From Prostheceraeus crozeri (taxonomy: Eukaryota; Platyhelminthes; Polycladida; Euryleptidae), in assembly GCA_907163375.1 (NCBI GenBank), contig CAJQUW010011508.1, positions 496,001 through 560,000 on the forward strand: a stretch of DNA of 64,000 nucleotides, in the 5' to 3' direction. How positions within the stretch are numbered: the first letter of the stretch is position 1; the number at the start of each line of letters is the position of its first letter. This document shows positions 21,203 through 34,635 of this stretch, in pieces. The translations under genes were made by a program, and so were the position numbers. Below the pieces are notes generated by a model, which saw only the letters and a list, made by a program, of their open reading frames with translations, did no database searches and was not told where the DNA came from.

Positions 21203-21360
21203 GGGCTGGACGGTGCTGACATGGTCAGACTTTCCTTGAGCGTTGTGGTACTTTTAGTACGGGTGTCCTTCCTGCCGACTTTCAATGACAGTTTTGGAGC
21301 TCAACCTCTAGACCATAAGATCACCAGCCCAAGCACTTGACCGCTGTGCCACAGAGACAA
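21203..21360 (-). repeat. tRNA-derived SINE, family 1
   Basis: Read on the minus strand it begins CTCTGTGGCACAGCGGTCAA (pol III A-box-like) and has AGAGGTTGAGCTCC (B-box-like), then a body with GTCGGCAGGAAGGACACCCG. Two more copies occur at 26,296 and 43,428. The body resembles the 3' end of RTE-type LINEs, which would supply the reverse transcriptase. Confidence 0.8.
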
Positions 21361-23249
21361 CAAGATGCTATTTGAAAATAGAACAGATGTAGATGCAATC
21401 ACTCAGAAAAAGTGTTTGTATCGAATATGAAAAATGCCGATAATTGTTAATTGTATCACATATATTTAGTGTTAATGAATGCACTTTCGTGAAACATTTA
21501 GTCTAATTTCAAAATGCTGTAGTTGCTCAAATTGCTATCAAAATTGTTAACTATTCACTATGCAAGAATATTCATTATCACCATAAAAGGAATTCTTTTT
21601 TTTCATCAAAGTGCATTGCGATAGTCACAGTGATATCTTAGCTGTCAAGACAGCTATTTTCTATTCGATATCAAAGTCATCAACCGTGATAATTAGTTTG
21701 AATTGCGCATGCTTATTCTTAGAACTTGCTATTTATCTGACGTTGCACTTCACTACAGCGCAATATGCACCAGGATAAGATGAAGATGACAGGAAGTGAA
21801 ACTCCAGGCTACGACAATCGTTGTCGAAAGATTTATTTTCTTGCCAGGCATGCTCGTGAGATGCAACGGGAATGTCTATTCACTTAGTGTTGGTCGTGTC
21901 ATGTGCAATCAAAATCAGATTCGCTACACTTACTTCAAAATAGATAAGACTGGAAAAGTGACTCTGGGCACGCGAATTCCATGGATTTACATTGAAAATT
22001 CATATAAATAGAATTTTGAAAAAGTATGAATAAGTGTCTGGTCTCTGAGGACTTCACTTTCAGATTTGACCTGATCTGTGAGATTTGCAGATGTGTTCGG
22101 CGTTTCTTTCACTTGTAGGTCATTTAATCACCTGAAGGGGCAAAGTAGGAAATGTGTGTCTAGTTGTATCACGATCATTTTCTGATTTTTGTAAAATATA
22201 GGATTATTAATAGAAAAAAATTAACAAGGAATTGTACTCATGTAAATGGTTCAATCAAACTAACTTTTATAATTCAGCCATCTCCAATTTTTTGTCGCGA
22301 ATCAGTGATAGTTCAAGAGAATTTTGTTGTTCCCTTCATTATCTTCAGGACATTCGACTTCACTTCATAAAAGTTGACGTCTTTAAGCCGGTCATCGAAG
22401 TGGCCAGTCATGCGGAAATTGTTTTTTCTTAGAGGGCCGGGTAGCTCACGGGGCTGACTGGGCCTGAAATTTCATTTCCATTCACTTCTGAAGATGATAA
22501 TGCGACATAATAATACAACCCTAAGTGTAAATCATGGAATTCAAATATATTTCTTATATTTGATATACAAAATTTATATTTGATATATTTGGCGGAATCT
22601 GCAAAGCATAAACAATTTCAAAAATGCTATAATGCACGTGTGGTGCTCTGAAATCGGATAATGTTGATATAAAACTTGTATTCACAGCATGCCAAGTCAG
22701 ATTTATGCAGTTGTTCAACACGATAGTCAGCCGTGCAAGTCACTCCCGGCGTATAAAATATAAATGAAAGTATCACAATTTGAAAATAAAACTGTTCGCA
22801 TTAATCAATTTCAAATCTAAAATAAAATAATTCATTCTTGATTATGAGCCCGGAATTCTGAAGCATAATTGATTCACTATGAATTATATTTGTGACCTTC
22901 TTCTGAAATATTAAGTCTGTTTCATAATTATAAATGATGTTAACTGGATAATCTTCGTCGCAATAGCATGGTACCATAGAGATGTTAAAGTGTAGATATC
23001 AATAATTTGGATATCACAATCTGGGTTATTAGCGCAATACTGAAGCAGATGGTTGATTCGATGCTTGAATCTAAATGTAGAGATATGTACGTGCAGAAAA
23101 TGATGTAGATGCCATGAAGTGCGTTAGTCAACTCAGTTAAGATATTGATTATTTTTGATACCTCGACAACTTTAAGCACGGATTTTTTAATTCAATATTT
23201 CAACAAAAATTATCATATTCGTTCAAGGTGGACATTGTATATCTTTATT
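21361..23249. other. No recognisable gene
   Basis: Short frames (21,796-22,011 and 22,164-22,432) have no recognisable domain. GGGTAGCTCACGGGGCTGAC at about 22,439 looks like the start of another tRNA-derived SINE but has no convincing B box. Confidence 0.5.
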
Positions 23250-23447
23250 CTTATTTTCGGACAGTACCACCCAAGAAACTGAAAACTACAATTTTTGCGA
23301 GGCACCTTTCGTCTGATCAATCAGACACCTTCAGGCGTAATCATTAAGCGCATCAATTACACCTGAAGATGTCTGATTGATCAGACGAAAGGTGTCTCGC
23401 GAAAATTGTAGTTTTCAATTTCTTGGTTGCTACTGTCCGAAAATAAG
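23250..23447. repeat. Inverted repeat with 93-bp arms
   Basis: Arms 23,250-23,342 and 23,355-23,447 are near-perfect reverse complements separated by 12 bases. Each arm contains a smaller hairpin, GTCTGA-TTGA-TCAGAC, followed on the right arm by GAAAGGTGTC and preceded by CCTGAAGAT. The layout suggests a fold-back element or a head-to-head pair of retroelement ends. Confidence 0.9.
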
Positions 23448-25957
23448 AGTGAAGAAACTATCATCTTGTGATAATGACAGCCAATACCAATAAAATATGT
23501 GACACTTCACTGAATTCATTGACAATTGGACCATACGACAATAGGATAACAAGACACCCAAGCATGTTTGTCTTGAGAAACAATTGTCACGGTAATGACA
23601 TCGTGATTCATTTCTCGCCTGTTTATCGCTCACCACTGTCTTCTGCGTCCAATTGTCCAAATAGTCAATATGTTCCCTTCAACATCTGTGGGTTGATCGC
23701 TTCAAGAAATAAAGGATCACTTCCGCGAAATTTCAGAAAAGGCACCACATACTTTGAGCTGTTGAAAGAACTAAGTATCACCTTCACTTGACAATGTTGC
23801 TACAATAGTGTCGCAAGTTTTTGTGTGAGAATAAAAGACATTTATTCTTTTCATTAAAAGTGGTAGTTCTGTCTACGAGAAACATGAAACTTAACAAACA
23901 AAAAATAGCATCAGTACATAGTACATGGTAATTACGATGAACATATAGTTTAGCAGGAATAAAAGTTTTTGCGTGAGAATTGTGTACAATTGCCAAATTT
24001 GAACTACGTTTTGTAGATTTCTTTGCGCGTGCTTTCATCAAGCGCATGATGTTCGCCCTCACAATATGGCCTGATTATTCTTTAAAATGTGACCCGATCG
24101 CTTTCTTGTTCCCCCTGCTAACTTCGTTGCGGAGAGGATAGTTGGAATATCAAAGCTATAGTCTACTGTATCAAGAAAAATTAGATATGTACAAGTGGTT
24201 TCAGTTTCCTGAAACCGAAGAGAAATCATTTTTTTTTTGCTTCCTTACGCTAGTTGATATTCCTGCAACATAACGATGTTAGGTCATGTTTAGGGGAAGA
24301 ACGGTTAAATCAGACGAAGTAACGTTGGTGAAAGCCTGTTGATGACCTAAGGCATAGACAATCGTCAAAAATGATAGAGACTCACCAAGCAACAATCCTA
24401 ACCCATAATGACTTCTCTTCGAAAACAATGTCTTAAAAAGGATTGGTGAGTAATTATAACTCCTGCATGGAAATATGAAATTGTGGCTTTCAAATTAAGA
24501 GTTGGATGCTTTACTTTGACATGAGAAAGCGAGTGAAATGAACTCATGCAGCTCTGTTTTGAGTATCCAGTTAATGTTTTTATAGAGTGAATTGAATAGT
24601 CAATAATGGAACTGTCATGTTTAATTTATGCTCATGTACATGAACAAATAAAATGTCAGTTACTGAGAGACAGTTAGTAAACTGCTTCAAATCTGATATA
24701 GACTGACGCCCAAAGACGAGAACGGATCATCAAATTCTCAGTTCTTTTATTTATAGGCATGAGATTATGCTTCATTCAAAAATAATGTACTCCAATATAT
24801 GTAATTTTCATTCCATGCTTCACAATTTATCATATTCGTTCCCTAACAATATCTATGAAAATCAGGCTTATGAGTTGAAGAAACAAAAGGATGATTGACG
24901 TCCATATTTCATGAAACAAAGCAGCCTTAGTAAAATTCCAAAACTCGGTGATGGGCAAAGCTATGTCATAAAAGATAATTTTGTCAATATACTTTTACAT
25001 CTTCATCCCAGATACAAAAATTTGACAAATATTTGATAAAATATAGCAAAATTGGAAAATTTTCCGAGATTTAGGTTTAGGGTGTGCTTGTTGTCTTCAA
25101 TTTTTGATGACTTGATTTTAATCTTAACAATTAAGGATTCACGTTAAAATATGTAAGACGGAATGACCTAATATGAAAGGTGCATTTATAATTAAACTGA
25201 GACTGAGAACTTCTTTGATATATTGTCTGATTATTTGGATTAAACAAAGAATCTCGTTTTCATAAATCTCATTATCTGATTCCATCTACTAGAAATATAC
25301 TGAGATATTGAATTATAAATTCAACTCACCAGCCATGGGAAGTAATAAAGAGTGCATCGAATATTAGTGTCCCATTACCTGCATTTTTTATTATCTAGAA
25401 AATGAATCAGATAGCTATTCGTGTACAACAGCTCTCTTCAGTATTTGACTCAGATAGTATTATGGAAAGCAATCGTAGTTCCCAGAAAATCATCTGCGAA
25501 ACATCCATGCATAAAAGATGTCTTCAGCAAGAATAATGGTTTTATAATAAATAATTATACAGGGGTCTCACTCGGCAAAAAATTAAAGAAAGCAAGAAAT
25601 TTGAGATAGTGGCAAAAAATAGCATGAAATGTAAAAATGACAAAAAATTCGGGAATTTCTACCAGTAGTAGTAATCAAGTGGTAATTTTGTTGATGGTTC
25701 AACAGAATTGAGCCTAACTGTAAAATCAAAAAATGCAAATATTTCGAAACACCTACTTTCATCTCAGCCATCATTTACTTCGTTCGGATGCTGTCGTCAT
25801 CAAACAGCAATTCAGATCCAAATCAAGGACACAAATGAGAACTATCTTTTGTTTAAAGGCGAGCTAATCACCTTATGCTTCAATATATTAATGTATATTG
25901 AATCTTTAATCAGCTTAATGTCTGAGCCTTGGATGCCCTGGAAATCACCTAAATTAA
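23448..25957. other. No recognisable gene
   Basis: Frames at 23,468-23,791 and 23,784-24,062 lack recognisable domains. The remaining sequence is AT-rich and without clear repeats. Confidence 0.5.
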
Positions 25958-26240
25958 GCGATCTTAGCTCAGCTGCTGGAGCGATAGTTCTAGACTGGAG
26001 TCGTGAGTTTGTGTACCACCAGCCGCACATCTTTTGCGCGGCTATTGTTTATCTCATTTCATTTTTATTGTTAATTTCATTTGCGATATGGCTTCAGATG
26101 CTTTAATAGCCATCAATCCCCTCTACTGGTCTTAATTTCGGCAGTCAAATATGACAAACTATTTCTTCACTGATCATAATTGCAATGACAACTGATTTGT
26201 AGAGACAATGGTCCTGCCAATTGACATCCGTCGCATGTAA
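25958..26240 (+). repeat. tRNA-derived SINE, family 2
   Basis: The head GATCTTAGCTCAGCTGCTGG resembles a tRNA A box, and a degenerate B-box region follows near 26,000. The body contains CCAGCCGCACATCTTTTGCG, GCGATATGGCTTCAGATGCT and ends CGTCGCATGTAA. The same body is present at 62,602-62,858 and the same head at 62,860. Confidence 0.75.
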
Positions 26241-26295
26241 ACGGTCGGAACAAATACATATTAGAAATGACGCTTTAACGTCATTGCTCTCCACT

Positions 26296-26434
26296 GGGAA
26301 TTGGCCGGTGCTGATCGCGTTGTAGTGCTTTTAGTCCAGATGCCCATCCTGCCGACTTCCAATTGCACTTTCAGGGCTCAACTTGTAGATCAAAGATCGC
26401 CTGGGCAAGCATTTAACCACTGTGCAACGGAAAC
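26296..26434 (-). repeat. tRNA-derived SINE, family 1
   Basis: A more diverged copy of the 21,203 and 43,428 elements. On the minus strand it shows TTGCACAGTGGTTAAATGCT, then AAGTCGGCAGGATGGGCATC, and lies directly after a family-2 SINE in opposite orientation. Confidence 0.75.
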
Positions 26435-29400
26435 TACTGAAGTGCCTTATAAAGTGACTAAGCATTCATGTCTGCATAATGATTGTAGGTCTATTTCATT
26501 TCAAACTTTTTCTATTTTGTCAAAGACTTTTCAATCTCGTGAATTATTTTGCAGCACTTTTTGTGATGTCCAAGATATAAGAGGAAATAGAAATAGCTTC
26601 ACGTTCCGTAATTCTTAATGGCTATTTAGATCAAAACTATCAGACCATGAAGTGTCGTCAATATATATATATTTTGCAGTTGTTTCTGTCATTATGGAGC
26701 AGTGTTATGAAATAAAAGATTGTCGGTCTGAGACCCCTTGCTTCGGCAAAATGTTATGCGGCTACTTTCTCCAGATATCAGCCTGTATTCTCAAGGATAT
26801 TAAAAAAAGCTAGAAATAATGTTATAAAATGTTGATTATCATTTTTATCACTAATTCAAGCGTGCGAAGTCCGAGCAACTGAAACTGAGATGTATTTAAA
26901 CTATTAAAATACTTAAATTATTCATTGAATAATTTAAGTCCTTTAGTGCTCCCTCTGATTTAATTTGATATTCCAGCGATCGTTTAAAAGCATGTATTTG
27001 CGTGCTTTAAGGTTGCTCAGTGCCGCATTTCTGCGAATAGTAGCCACGAATCTCGACCTTTTGACAATTCTTTGTTTACGCATTTATCTATACGGGCCCC
27101 TGCCGGTCCGAATGTCACAATACACAAGTACGTCTCTGCTGTATTGAAACAATGCTATCGATTTCCACATCTTTTAGTGAGCACATAGACGAGTTTTAGT
27201 TCAATATGAATGCCGCAATAGAACATACACTGTAGACTGTGATGCAGCTATCTATGTGGAGTTGAAAACTATAAAAGAGACATGCAGGACCGGAGAAAAC
27301 TTAGCCTAGGCCAGCCGACTTTATTTTATCTCGAGCAAAGCCACAAACGGGATGAAGAATGCCCAGCCAGCCGTGGCTAAGCCGGTTTTAGCCGACTCAG
27401 TTAAGTAGCATGTTTTTTCTTCACACATTGAGGAAAATCGACCTAAATCTGGTGACAGAAAGTCAGACTCATCAGACTAATTACACATCAGATAATATTT
27501 CACGCTGTCACGAGTCCTGTTGGGTCTGTGAACGGGCTGCAGAGCAGCAGCATGGAAGTCCGATCGCCTGGACCAATTTATAAGAGTGATCCCATAGTCT
27601 AAATCAATCATGTCGAAGTAATTCATCCAATGCGACTCTATAACAAGGATTAGACGAGTTTCCTTATATAACTCCCTCATATCGCATATATTCTACAATT
27701 ATGAACGAACCACATCACAGGCAAAGTCATTGATGGAAGGGGGGCTGAGATGAATAACGAGATTGTAATCACGTTTTAATGATGGCTTATATGAAAAAAG
27801 AGCTAGGTGTAAAAGTATGCAGCTTGCAGAGTTCATGCAATTGGATACCTTGAGATATCTCTGATGGAAAACAGGTTGTGTAGATTTGGTGAATTTTCCA
27901 GTACTGGCAGAATAAGTCAAGATAGATAGGCCATGATTCTATTTGAGGCGTAATTTGTACTCCAATATTTTGTGGATATAACCACATTATTAGGTATAGA
28001 TTCTTGATGATATAGTACTACCCACGAAATATTTGAATAGCAGCAAGGCGTATCTATTTTAACTAAAACTAATGAACATCAAGAATGATGCTTAAGGAAA
28101 ACTACAAATCCCTGGTAGAATTGCTTTGAATACTTGTCTCGCAGATAGTCAAAAGGACTCTGAGATATTTGGAAAAGCCGCTAGCATTAAAAACATTTAA
28201 AAATATGAATTGAAAAGTTCCACTATATACTCAGTGATGCATCTGTTGCTCTATTGTCTCGGTTGAATATCAAATTGATAGTTTTAGGTCGGCTAATTTC
28301 AGCTAATTGACTAAAATGAGCTTTGAAAATTAAAGATCAGTTGAACAGTAACTTTAAACACTGATAAGTCACAGTCACAAAAATGCCCAACAAACTTTCT
28401 ATGAGTTGGATAGCCATTTTTCATAGCAACTTCCGCTACTATTCGAAGAAGTACGATACTTGAAAACTAAGTGATTGAAAGTTCACATTAGGATTATGCT
28501 AAGAATGCAATTTTAATATAAAGAGATGTGACATATAGCGGCAAACATTACTTATTGTATTTTTTCATGCTGCTATTCCATTATCATAATTTTAAAGGAA
28601 TAACAAGTGGCAAAAAATTGTTCGCCGACCCTAGCAAGACAAAGTGGCAAAAATCCATAATTTTAGAGTAAGACCCTTGCTTATGTTCGAATCGCCTAAG
28701 AAGCAACATCGTCAGGTCTTATAAGATTTTTTATCAATTTATCTTGTAGATACTAACTCAAGGCTGTCACTTTGTAAACTTCATATGTCACGAAGATGTA
28801 TATTAAAGCAACTATAAAAATATGGGAAAATATGTCAATTGTGGAGGACATTGTCTAATTTCTGTTATTACAATGCGGAATTTTCGTTTTGTGGTCCAAC
28901 GCGGCAGTACGGCTCATTTAAAACGCATTCATGAATTACACCGTCGTAAGACTTAGATGAACTTTATTTAAATCTCAGCTCGAAGAGGAATGCTTGAGGA
29001 GGATTGTGCAACAAAGTTGAATGAAATAGACCACAGGAAATTCAGTAATTTGATCAATTTAATTAAGTAATTAATTGATAATTGAGTTTCACATAATTAT
29101 TACTCTGCCGTATATGCCTTATCTTCACCAAGACAAGTACTTTGTGCTGATTTGATTATATTGTTAATCCGATAATTGTTGCATTCTCTGTTTTCTACGA
29201 CTGTGTTTGGTATCATGTTAGATGATACACTTCTAAATGGTTTTCTATCAAAATATTTTATAATTTATATTATTCTTTGACTCGACAAATATAGGCTTTC
29301 ATTTGTAAAAATGCACAAGAACTCATTATGGGGAGAACTAGTCGACCAAATAATTGTCCTTATTGGTAAACATGCACGGATGAGCAATGTATCAATTATG

Positions 29401-30750
29401 TATGTTTAGACAACTTAGGTCTGGTGATAGTTATGATTGAAAGAAGACGCAACTTGCGCTCTTAAACTTCCAACGAAATTTTTTCGTGGGTTTCCAGTTC
29501 CACTCGCAACACAGCAAAAAAGCGAGTACCGAGACTTTCAGAACTAAGTTGGAGCCAGCTATTAAAGAATTGTATCCTGATTTTGATGCCATCTTTAATA
29601 GAATATATTGGTATGCCGGTTACCTGGACTGTCTGCACAGTCTACAGTCTAGCTTGGATGTAAATACTGTAGCTGTTAGGTGGTTGTTTTATCTACTGAT
29701 AACAAGCTAACAACAGCCTTGAGGTACATAAAGATTTTCCGGAAATTTCATGACGGCAGTACATACGCAATTTTACGAAAATCAGGACAGAAATTTCTCT
29801 GACGTCTTTTTGTAGAATCGAAAAGAAAAACATAGTCAAAGAATACGAGGAACTATCAATTTGCGTAATGTTCGAATTTGAGAATCTATATTTACTTGGA
29901 CATTGAAACGATTGTCATGTGCGAAGTTATAAGCAATTTGTGATAAATATGAAATTCCTTTCATTTTCATATTTTTTGTTCATCATTTTTAGCGTTGACT
30001 CCAGGCACTTTTCTGACAACAGTGAGTTTCCTCAATCAACGTGCTTAAGTGGATTTTATAGCTGTCTTTCTCTCGAGTGCTGAGAAATTGCTGTCGTACA
30101 GATTCTGACAAAGGTGATAATTTGTTTCCAAGATCCTCTTGTTGCTTTTAATGACTCTGACTCTCAAATCTAATGAAGCATGTTAAAATGTCATGAGCAT
30201 CAGCAGAAATCCGTCATTTCCTTTAACTTTTCAGTATAACCTTACGATGCTGTCTAATGTCTAAAGTCAGTTATTGAAACTACAGTACTGTCAAATAAGT
30301 GCGATATATTTTGATTTTCGGAAATAAAAGTTCATTTGTCAAGCAATCTTCTCGTAATCATAAAAACAGATATAAACGTGGATGAGGAACAGGTTTAATC
30401 AGGGTCACGTTTGTAGCATGACTTTTTATAAATAAAAGCAAATGCATTTGAGCATTTTATATGGTTGTGGCATGCACAGATGTGAAGAAATGAAATTAAC
30501 TGATAATTGATGAATGCTAACTGCTAAACACATTTATTTTTTGAAAATTTCGAAGACGGGGTCAACTCAAATATGTTGAAGAGCCATCCGTGTCTTGGTT
30601 AATTTAGCACAAAAACAAATGCCTATAGCAGTTTTATTGAATTGACAAAGACGTGGTCGAAAGCTCTTCAATATAATTTATTATTGAACTCGTCATCGTT
30701 TTTTTTTGAAAAACCAAGTGATTCTGTCAACGTTGAACCGAATTGAAAAA
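26435..30750. other. No recognisable gene
   Basis: Over 4 kb of AT-rich sequence. Frames at 26,301-26,618 (partly SINE), 27,477-27,987 and 29,486-29,710 show no known domain. CAAGTGGCAAAAAATTG at about 28,605 echoes GATAGTGGCAAAAAATAG at 25,605, a hint of a further dispersed repeat. Confidence 0.5.
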
Positions 30751-30868
30751 TACAGGGAAGTCAAAGAAAATTTTATTTGCTTTTAATGGGACATCTATTA
30801 TAAATTGCAATAAAATTCACCAACAAACGGTTATAAACATGGGCAAAGATGCTACTTACAAGTCGCGC

Positions 30869-31680
30869 TTACAACAGCGACTCAAATTGTGCAACTTCCT
30901 GCTGAATGCAAAGAGAGCAGGGTCGAACAATTGAGTCATAGGCCTTCCGACAGTCGTCAGATGTAAAAGTAGTCATTTCCTCTCGAATGTAGGTTGTCAG
31001 TTCCCTCGCATTTCTTGGCAGTCGCGCATACACTTGGTCTATTAGGGCTCCCCAGAGGAATAAGTCGCAGACAATAAGGTCTGGAGAACGGGGTGCCCAT
31101 TCAACGGGTCCTCTTCGACCAATCCACCGACCCGTCAGATTTTCGTCGATGACTCTTCGAGATGCGTTGCTGCAGTAGGAAAGGGCTCAGTCTTGTTCAT
31201 AGCATCTTTTCTGGTTTTTGTTTCGTCGTAAGAAAGGAATAATATGCGGCTTCAGAACATTGCAGTACCGGTCACTGTTCATCGTTTTCTCACTGATGTC
31301 GTAACTCAGCACTCCATTATGGTCTATCATGGCCCATACAGTGACGGATCTCTGGTGATGAAGCTTTTCGACGAAAACTTAAGGGTTCTCATTGCTCCAG
31401 TAGTGCAGATTATATCTATTCACAGTCGCGTTCACATGGACGACGGCTTCATCGGAAAACACTATTCAGAGATGGAATTGAGGATGGTGGTCACAATGTT
31501 GAGAAATCCATCGACAAAATTCGAGATGACGGTCATGATCGTCATCAGAGAGTTACTGGACGAAGGTTGGCTTATAGGTATGATAATTTTTCCTGTGAAG
31601 ACAACGAACGACGCTACTTTGAAGAAGCTCCCTGCGTGCTACTAATATGACACCGAGAAACGTTCCGGTCGTCTTCAATT
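30869..31680 (-). pseudogene. Tc1/mariner-superfamily transposase relic
   Basis: Read on the minus strand with frame changes allowed, transposase landmarks occur in order: HLEFCRWISQH, then IVFSDEAVVHVNATVNRYN (first catalytic Asp), VTVWAMIDHNGV, and GRWIGRRGPVEWAPRSPDL followed by CDLFLWG (last catalytic Asp block). The stop is at 30,869-30,871. The part between about 31,170 and 31,250 is damaged by stops. Possible N-terminal helix-turn-helix remnants lie at 31,700-31,800. I found no matching terminal repeat pair. Confidence 0.82.
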
Positions 31681-33585
31681 ATCAAGCAACCCTAGATAAT
31701 TCTCAATAACCCTTATCGTGAATCGCGATTAGTCATGAACACTCTTCAATTGGTGAACAAGGTTAATAATTGTCGGAGAAACACACTGTGAAAAAATCAT
31801 TGTTAAACAAAAGCGATATCGACAAAACCACGAAAAAATAGTACGATGATTCGATGAATTTTACGAGTGCTTGTTGACTAAAGCATTTATTGCCTGTCAT
31901 CTAGTTACATTGTATTCTATTATTGAATTTCTACGCTGATCAACATATTGTTGGGCATGCTTCATCTACAATCATTTGTTGAAAGGACGGTATGGTATAA
32001 CATTTGCTTATATCAGTTTCTGGAAAAATGCCAAATTTCTTTAGAATGCATGATTTATCACAGAAATTAATTGCATTGTTTTCTCCCCGTTATCAACTAA
32101 TCATTTACGAAAATTCAATGATCGTGAAAGTCTCTCCCATGTCGTTAAATTCTATTCCTTCCGTTTCATTTTATGGCGTTTTTCTGAAACAGGAGGAGAA
32201 AGAGAGTTGATGTCAGGATTGAGAATGTGAAGATCAAAGAAAAGGAGGCTGAGGTTCGCTTCTTGCTATGCTGCGTCAAAAGGCCTCATCGTCTTTGTTT
32301 TCGAATATGTTTTCTGCTGTTCTCTGTTTGACTAGAACAATCAACCCTCCATTCAGTCAGCCTGCCTCGAGGTTCGGCCTTGTTTGATGTATAACACAGC
32401 GGAATATTAAGATTGGCAGACTTGGAGATTCCTATTATTGGACAAGGAAGTTACTGCGGTATGTTTCTTGAGGATTATAGTGATGATAAGGTCACACGGA
32501 ATAATCTGCGGAGCAAAATTTCAATCCCAGGACATTTATGTATATCTCGACGACGAGCTTTCTTTCCCTCCCACGGGATATAATTCCTGATTGACAGACT
32601 TCATAACATGAAAATAGGGAAATGTTTTGAATGGACAACTTTGTTTTTGTGGTGAGATTTAGCGAAATCGAGGAGTTTTGGCATACGCAGGCTAGCAAAA
32701 TGTGTGTTTTAAAGCCTTGATTAAAATTTCAAATGGCATTGCCCAGTCTGAATTCACTGTTTTTCTATAGCATCATTTCGCCTAATTATTCTAACGAATG
32801 TAATAAATACAGATTATAAATTTGCGATTATTTATTGCCTTTTTTTCTTGGCTGTCGCTAGTCCATGAGCATTCATGCACAGACATAAAGTAAATAAAGA
32901 GGAAAATATTCATAGATGTCTTCTTTAGTATATCATTAAAATAATTTGCTGAAGACATCAGCTTCTCGCAACGCTTTGGCTCAAAGTTTCATTGCAATAT
33001 TATCATTCTCTGAAAGGTTTTTAATCGAATAAGTCTTGAATTAGTCCGCTGCTCGCCTGTAAGCAATTCGCTGTTAAAGATATTGATATCAGCTCTGAAT
33101 CCAAAAAACATGTGGGACCGAGCCGTTGGTCGTTAGTCGCTGTATGCGAATAATGTCAGAATCAAAATTGCGATCGCTTTATTTCGGAAATACATAATGG
33201 GTTTTCTCTGTTAGCAACTTGTACAGATTCGCAATTTCAGAATTAGTGTGCAATATGCTATCAACATCTTCCGGACCTTTGTCCCTCACTTCCTAAAATG
33301 TATCGGATTGCAATGAAATTGTGCTGAATATTTCTGAAGGCCTTTTGTGATGTGTCAAAGAAGTATCGGCTACATTAGGCAGCATGTTCCTACTTCTTTG
33401 AATCTACATGAATCAAGATCTAATCTACATCAGATTTTGGATTTTTGTTGGACACTATGTATACCTGTATATTATGACTTCAATATTTTTGCTGTGAGTT
33501 TATAATAGTCAATATACCGCAGAATTCTCCATGTGAGCTTGTACTTGAACATGATCCGAACGTGGTTCAGATGTATAAAGTGAAA
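31681..33585. other. No recognisable gene
   Basis: AT-rich with short frames only (32,004-32,210 and 32,492-32,698), none recognisable. No exon of the nearby ATP7-like gene was found here. Confidence 0.5.
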
Positions 33586-33677
33586 AAAATATATATATTA
33601 TTATATATATTAATATAATATATATCTATAATCTATACTATATATTATAATATATAGTATTAGATAAAAAAATATAC
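33586..33677. repeat. AT dinucleotide-rich microsatellite
   Basis: About 90 bp made almost wholly of TATA/ATAT runs with palindromic stretches, about 125 bp before the ATP7-like exon. It is intronic if that gene is real. Confidence 0.85.
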
Positions 33678-33801
33678 ACGAGATATCAAATTTAGTAGTT
33701 GACAAGCATGGAAATGTATTAGTGAAAAATGTGTTCGCATCAAAGAGAACAAATGTAGAAACCTGTCTGTATTGTACGATATCTATCTTATTCGTTTACA
33801 G

Positions 33802-34035
33802 GTATTACCTGGAGAAAAAATTCCAGTGGATGCGCGTGTTGTAAGAGGCAAATCAAGCTGTGATGAATCTCTGATCACCGGTGAATCAATGCCTGTTGTG
33901 AAAGAAGAAGGCAGTGATGTAATTGGAGGGTCCATCAACGAGCATGGCATGCTTATCATTCAGGCAACTCATGTTGGCACAGATTCGGCTTTGGCGCAGA
34001 TTGTGAAATTGGTTGAGGATGCACAGACCTCCAAG
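33802..34035 (+). CDS. ATP7: ATP7-type copper-transporting ATPase, one internal exon
   Basis: A 78-codon exon bounded by TTCGTTTACAG before 33,802 and AAG|GTAATA after 34,035, with phase 0 at both ends. It encodes [28 protein letters not shown] and [19 protein letters not shown] is the actuator-domain motif of P-type ATPases, and the surrounding sequence fits the copper transporters ATP7A/ATP7B, which load copper onto secreted enzymes or export it from the trans-Golgi. I could not find the neighbouring exons (transmembrane CPC segment, DKTG loop) on either side, so either introns are long or this is a stray exon. The exon itself has no damage. Confidence 0.88.
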
Positions 34036-34040
34036 GTAAT

Positions 34041-34635
34041 ACTTACATGCGAATATTTCTGTTGAGCTCTTCAAAGTATAGCATGCAAGAAGTTGTACAC
34101 TATATAGAATTCAGTATTCCTGAGCAGCATTTAATCGAGTTAGCACAATATTCAATATCTATTAGTGTCCAAAAATCTGAAACATTGACAACGCAATAGT
34201 TTCAAAAAATTTCGTAAATGTGATTTCAAATCGTTTACAAAATGTAAGATTTGTTGATGCTTTCTCCCTGCTGTTTTCCTGAAATACTTCGAAATTCATA
34301 AATTAATGCTACATAGTCTTCCGACGCACAGAAATTATATAGTACTATTCAAAATGAATTTTGCCGGTCTACTCTTTTCAATGATATACACGATGCAAAC
34401 TGCGTGATACGTGGCAAATGTGATTTCAATAAAACTTTATGCCAAACTAAATAGTACCAATGATAAATATACTAAATATACCTATGAAATAGTGCCAAAC
34501 TGCGTGGTACTATCTCATAGCGTCATGTCGGACGCGGTGCGGTCCCGCGCGTCTCTCTGTGAACAGCCCCATAGGTTTATTAAGGTTCTGAATGAAAATT
34601 CTGACGCTTGACGAGCCGCGCCGCGTCCAGTGGGA
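34041..34635. other. No recognisable gene
   Basis: Presumed intron of the ATP7-like gene. A GC-rich patch at about 34,525-34,635 borders the histone-like pseudogene and may belong to it. Confidence 0.5.

Noticed and set aside
25708..26106. 132-residue protein gene
   Set aside because: More than a third of the frame lies in a SINE; no domain is recognisable.
29486..29710. Possible small exon (74 codons)
   Set aside because: No known motif and no flanking splice sites that I could support.
33586..33677. AT-rich palindromic tract as a replication origin
   Set aside because: It is a plain microsatellite with no other origin features.
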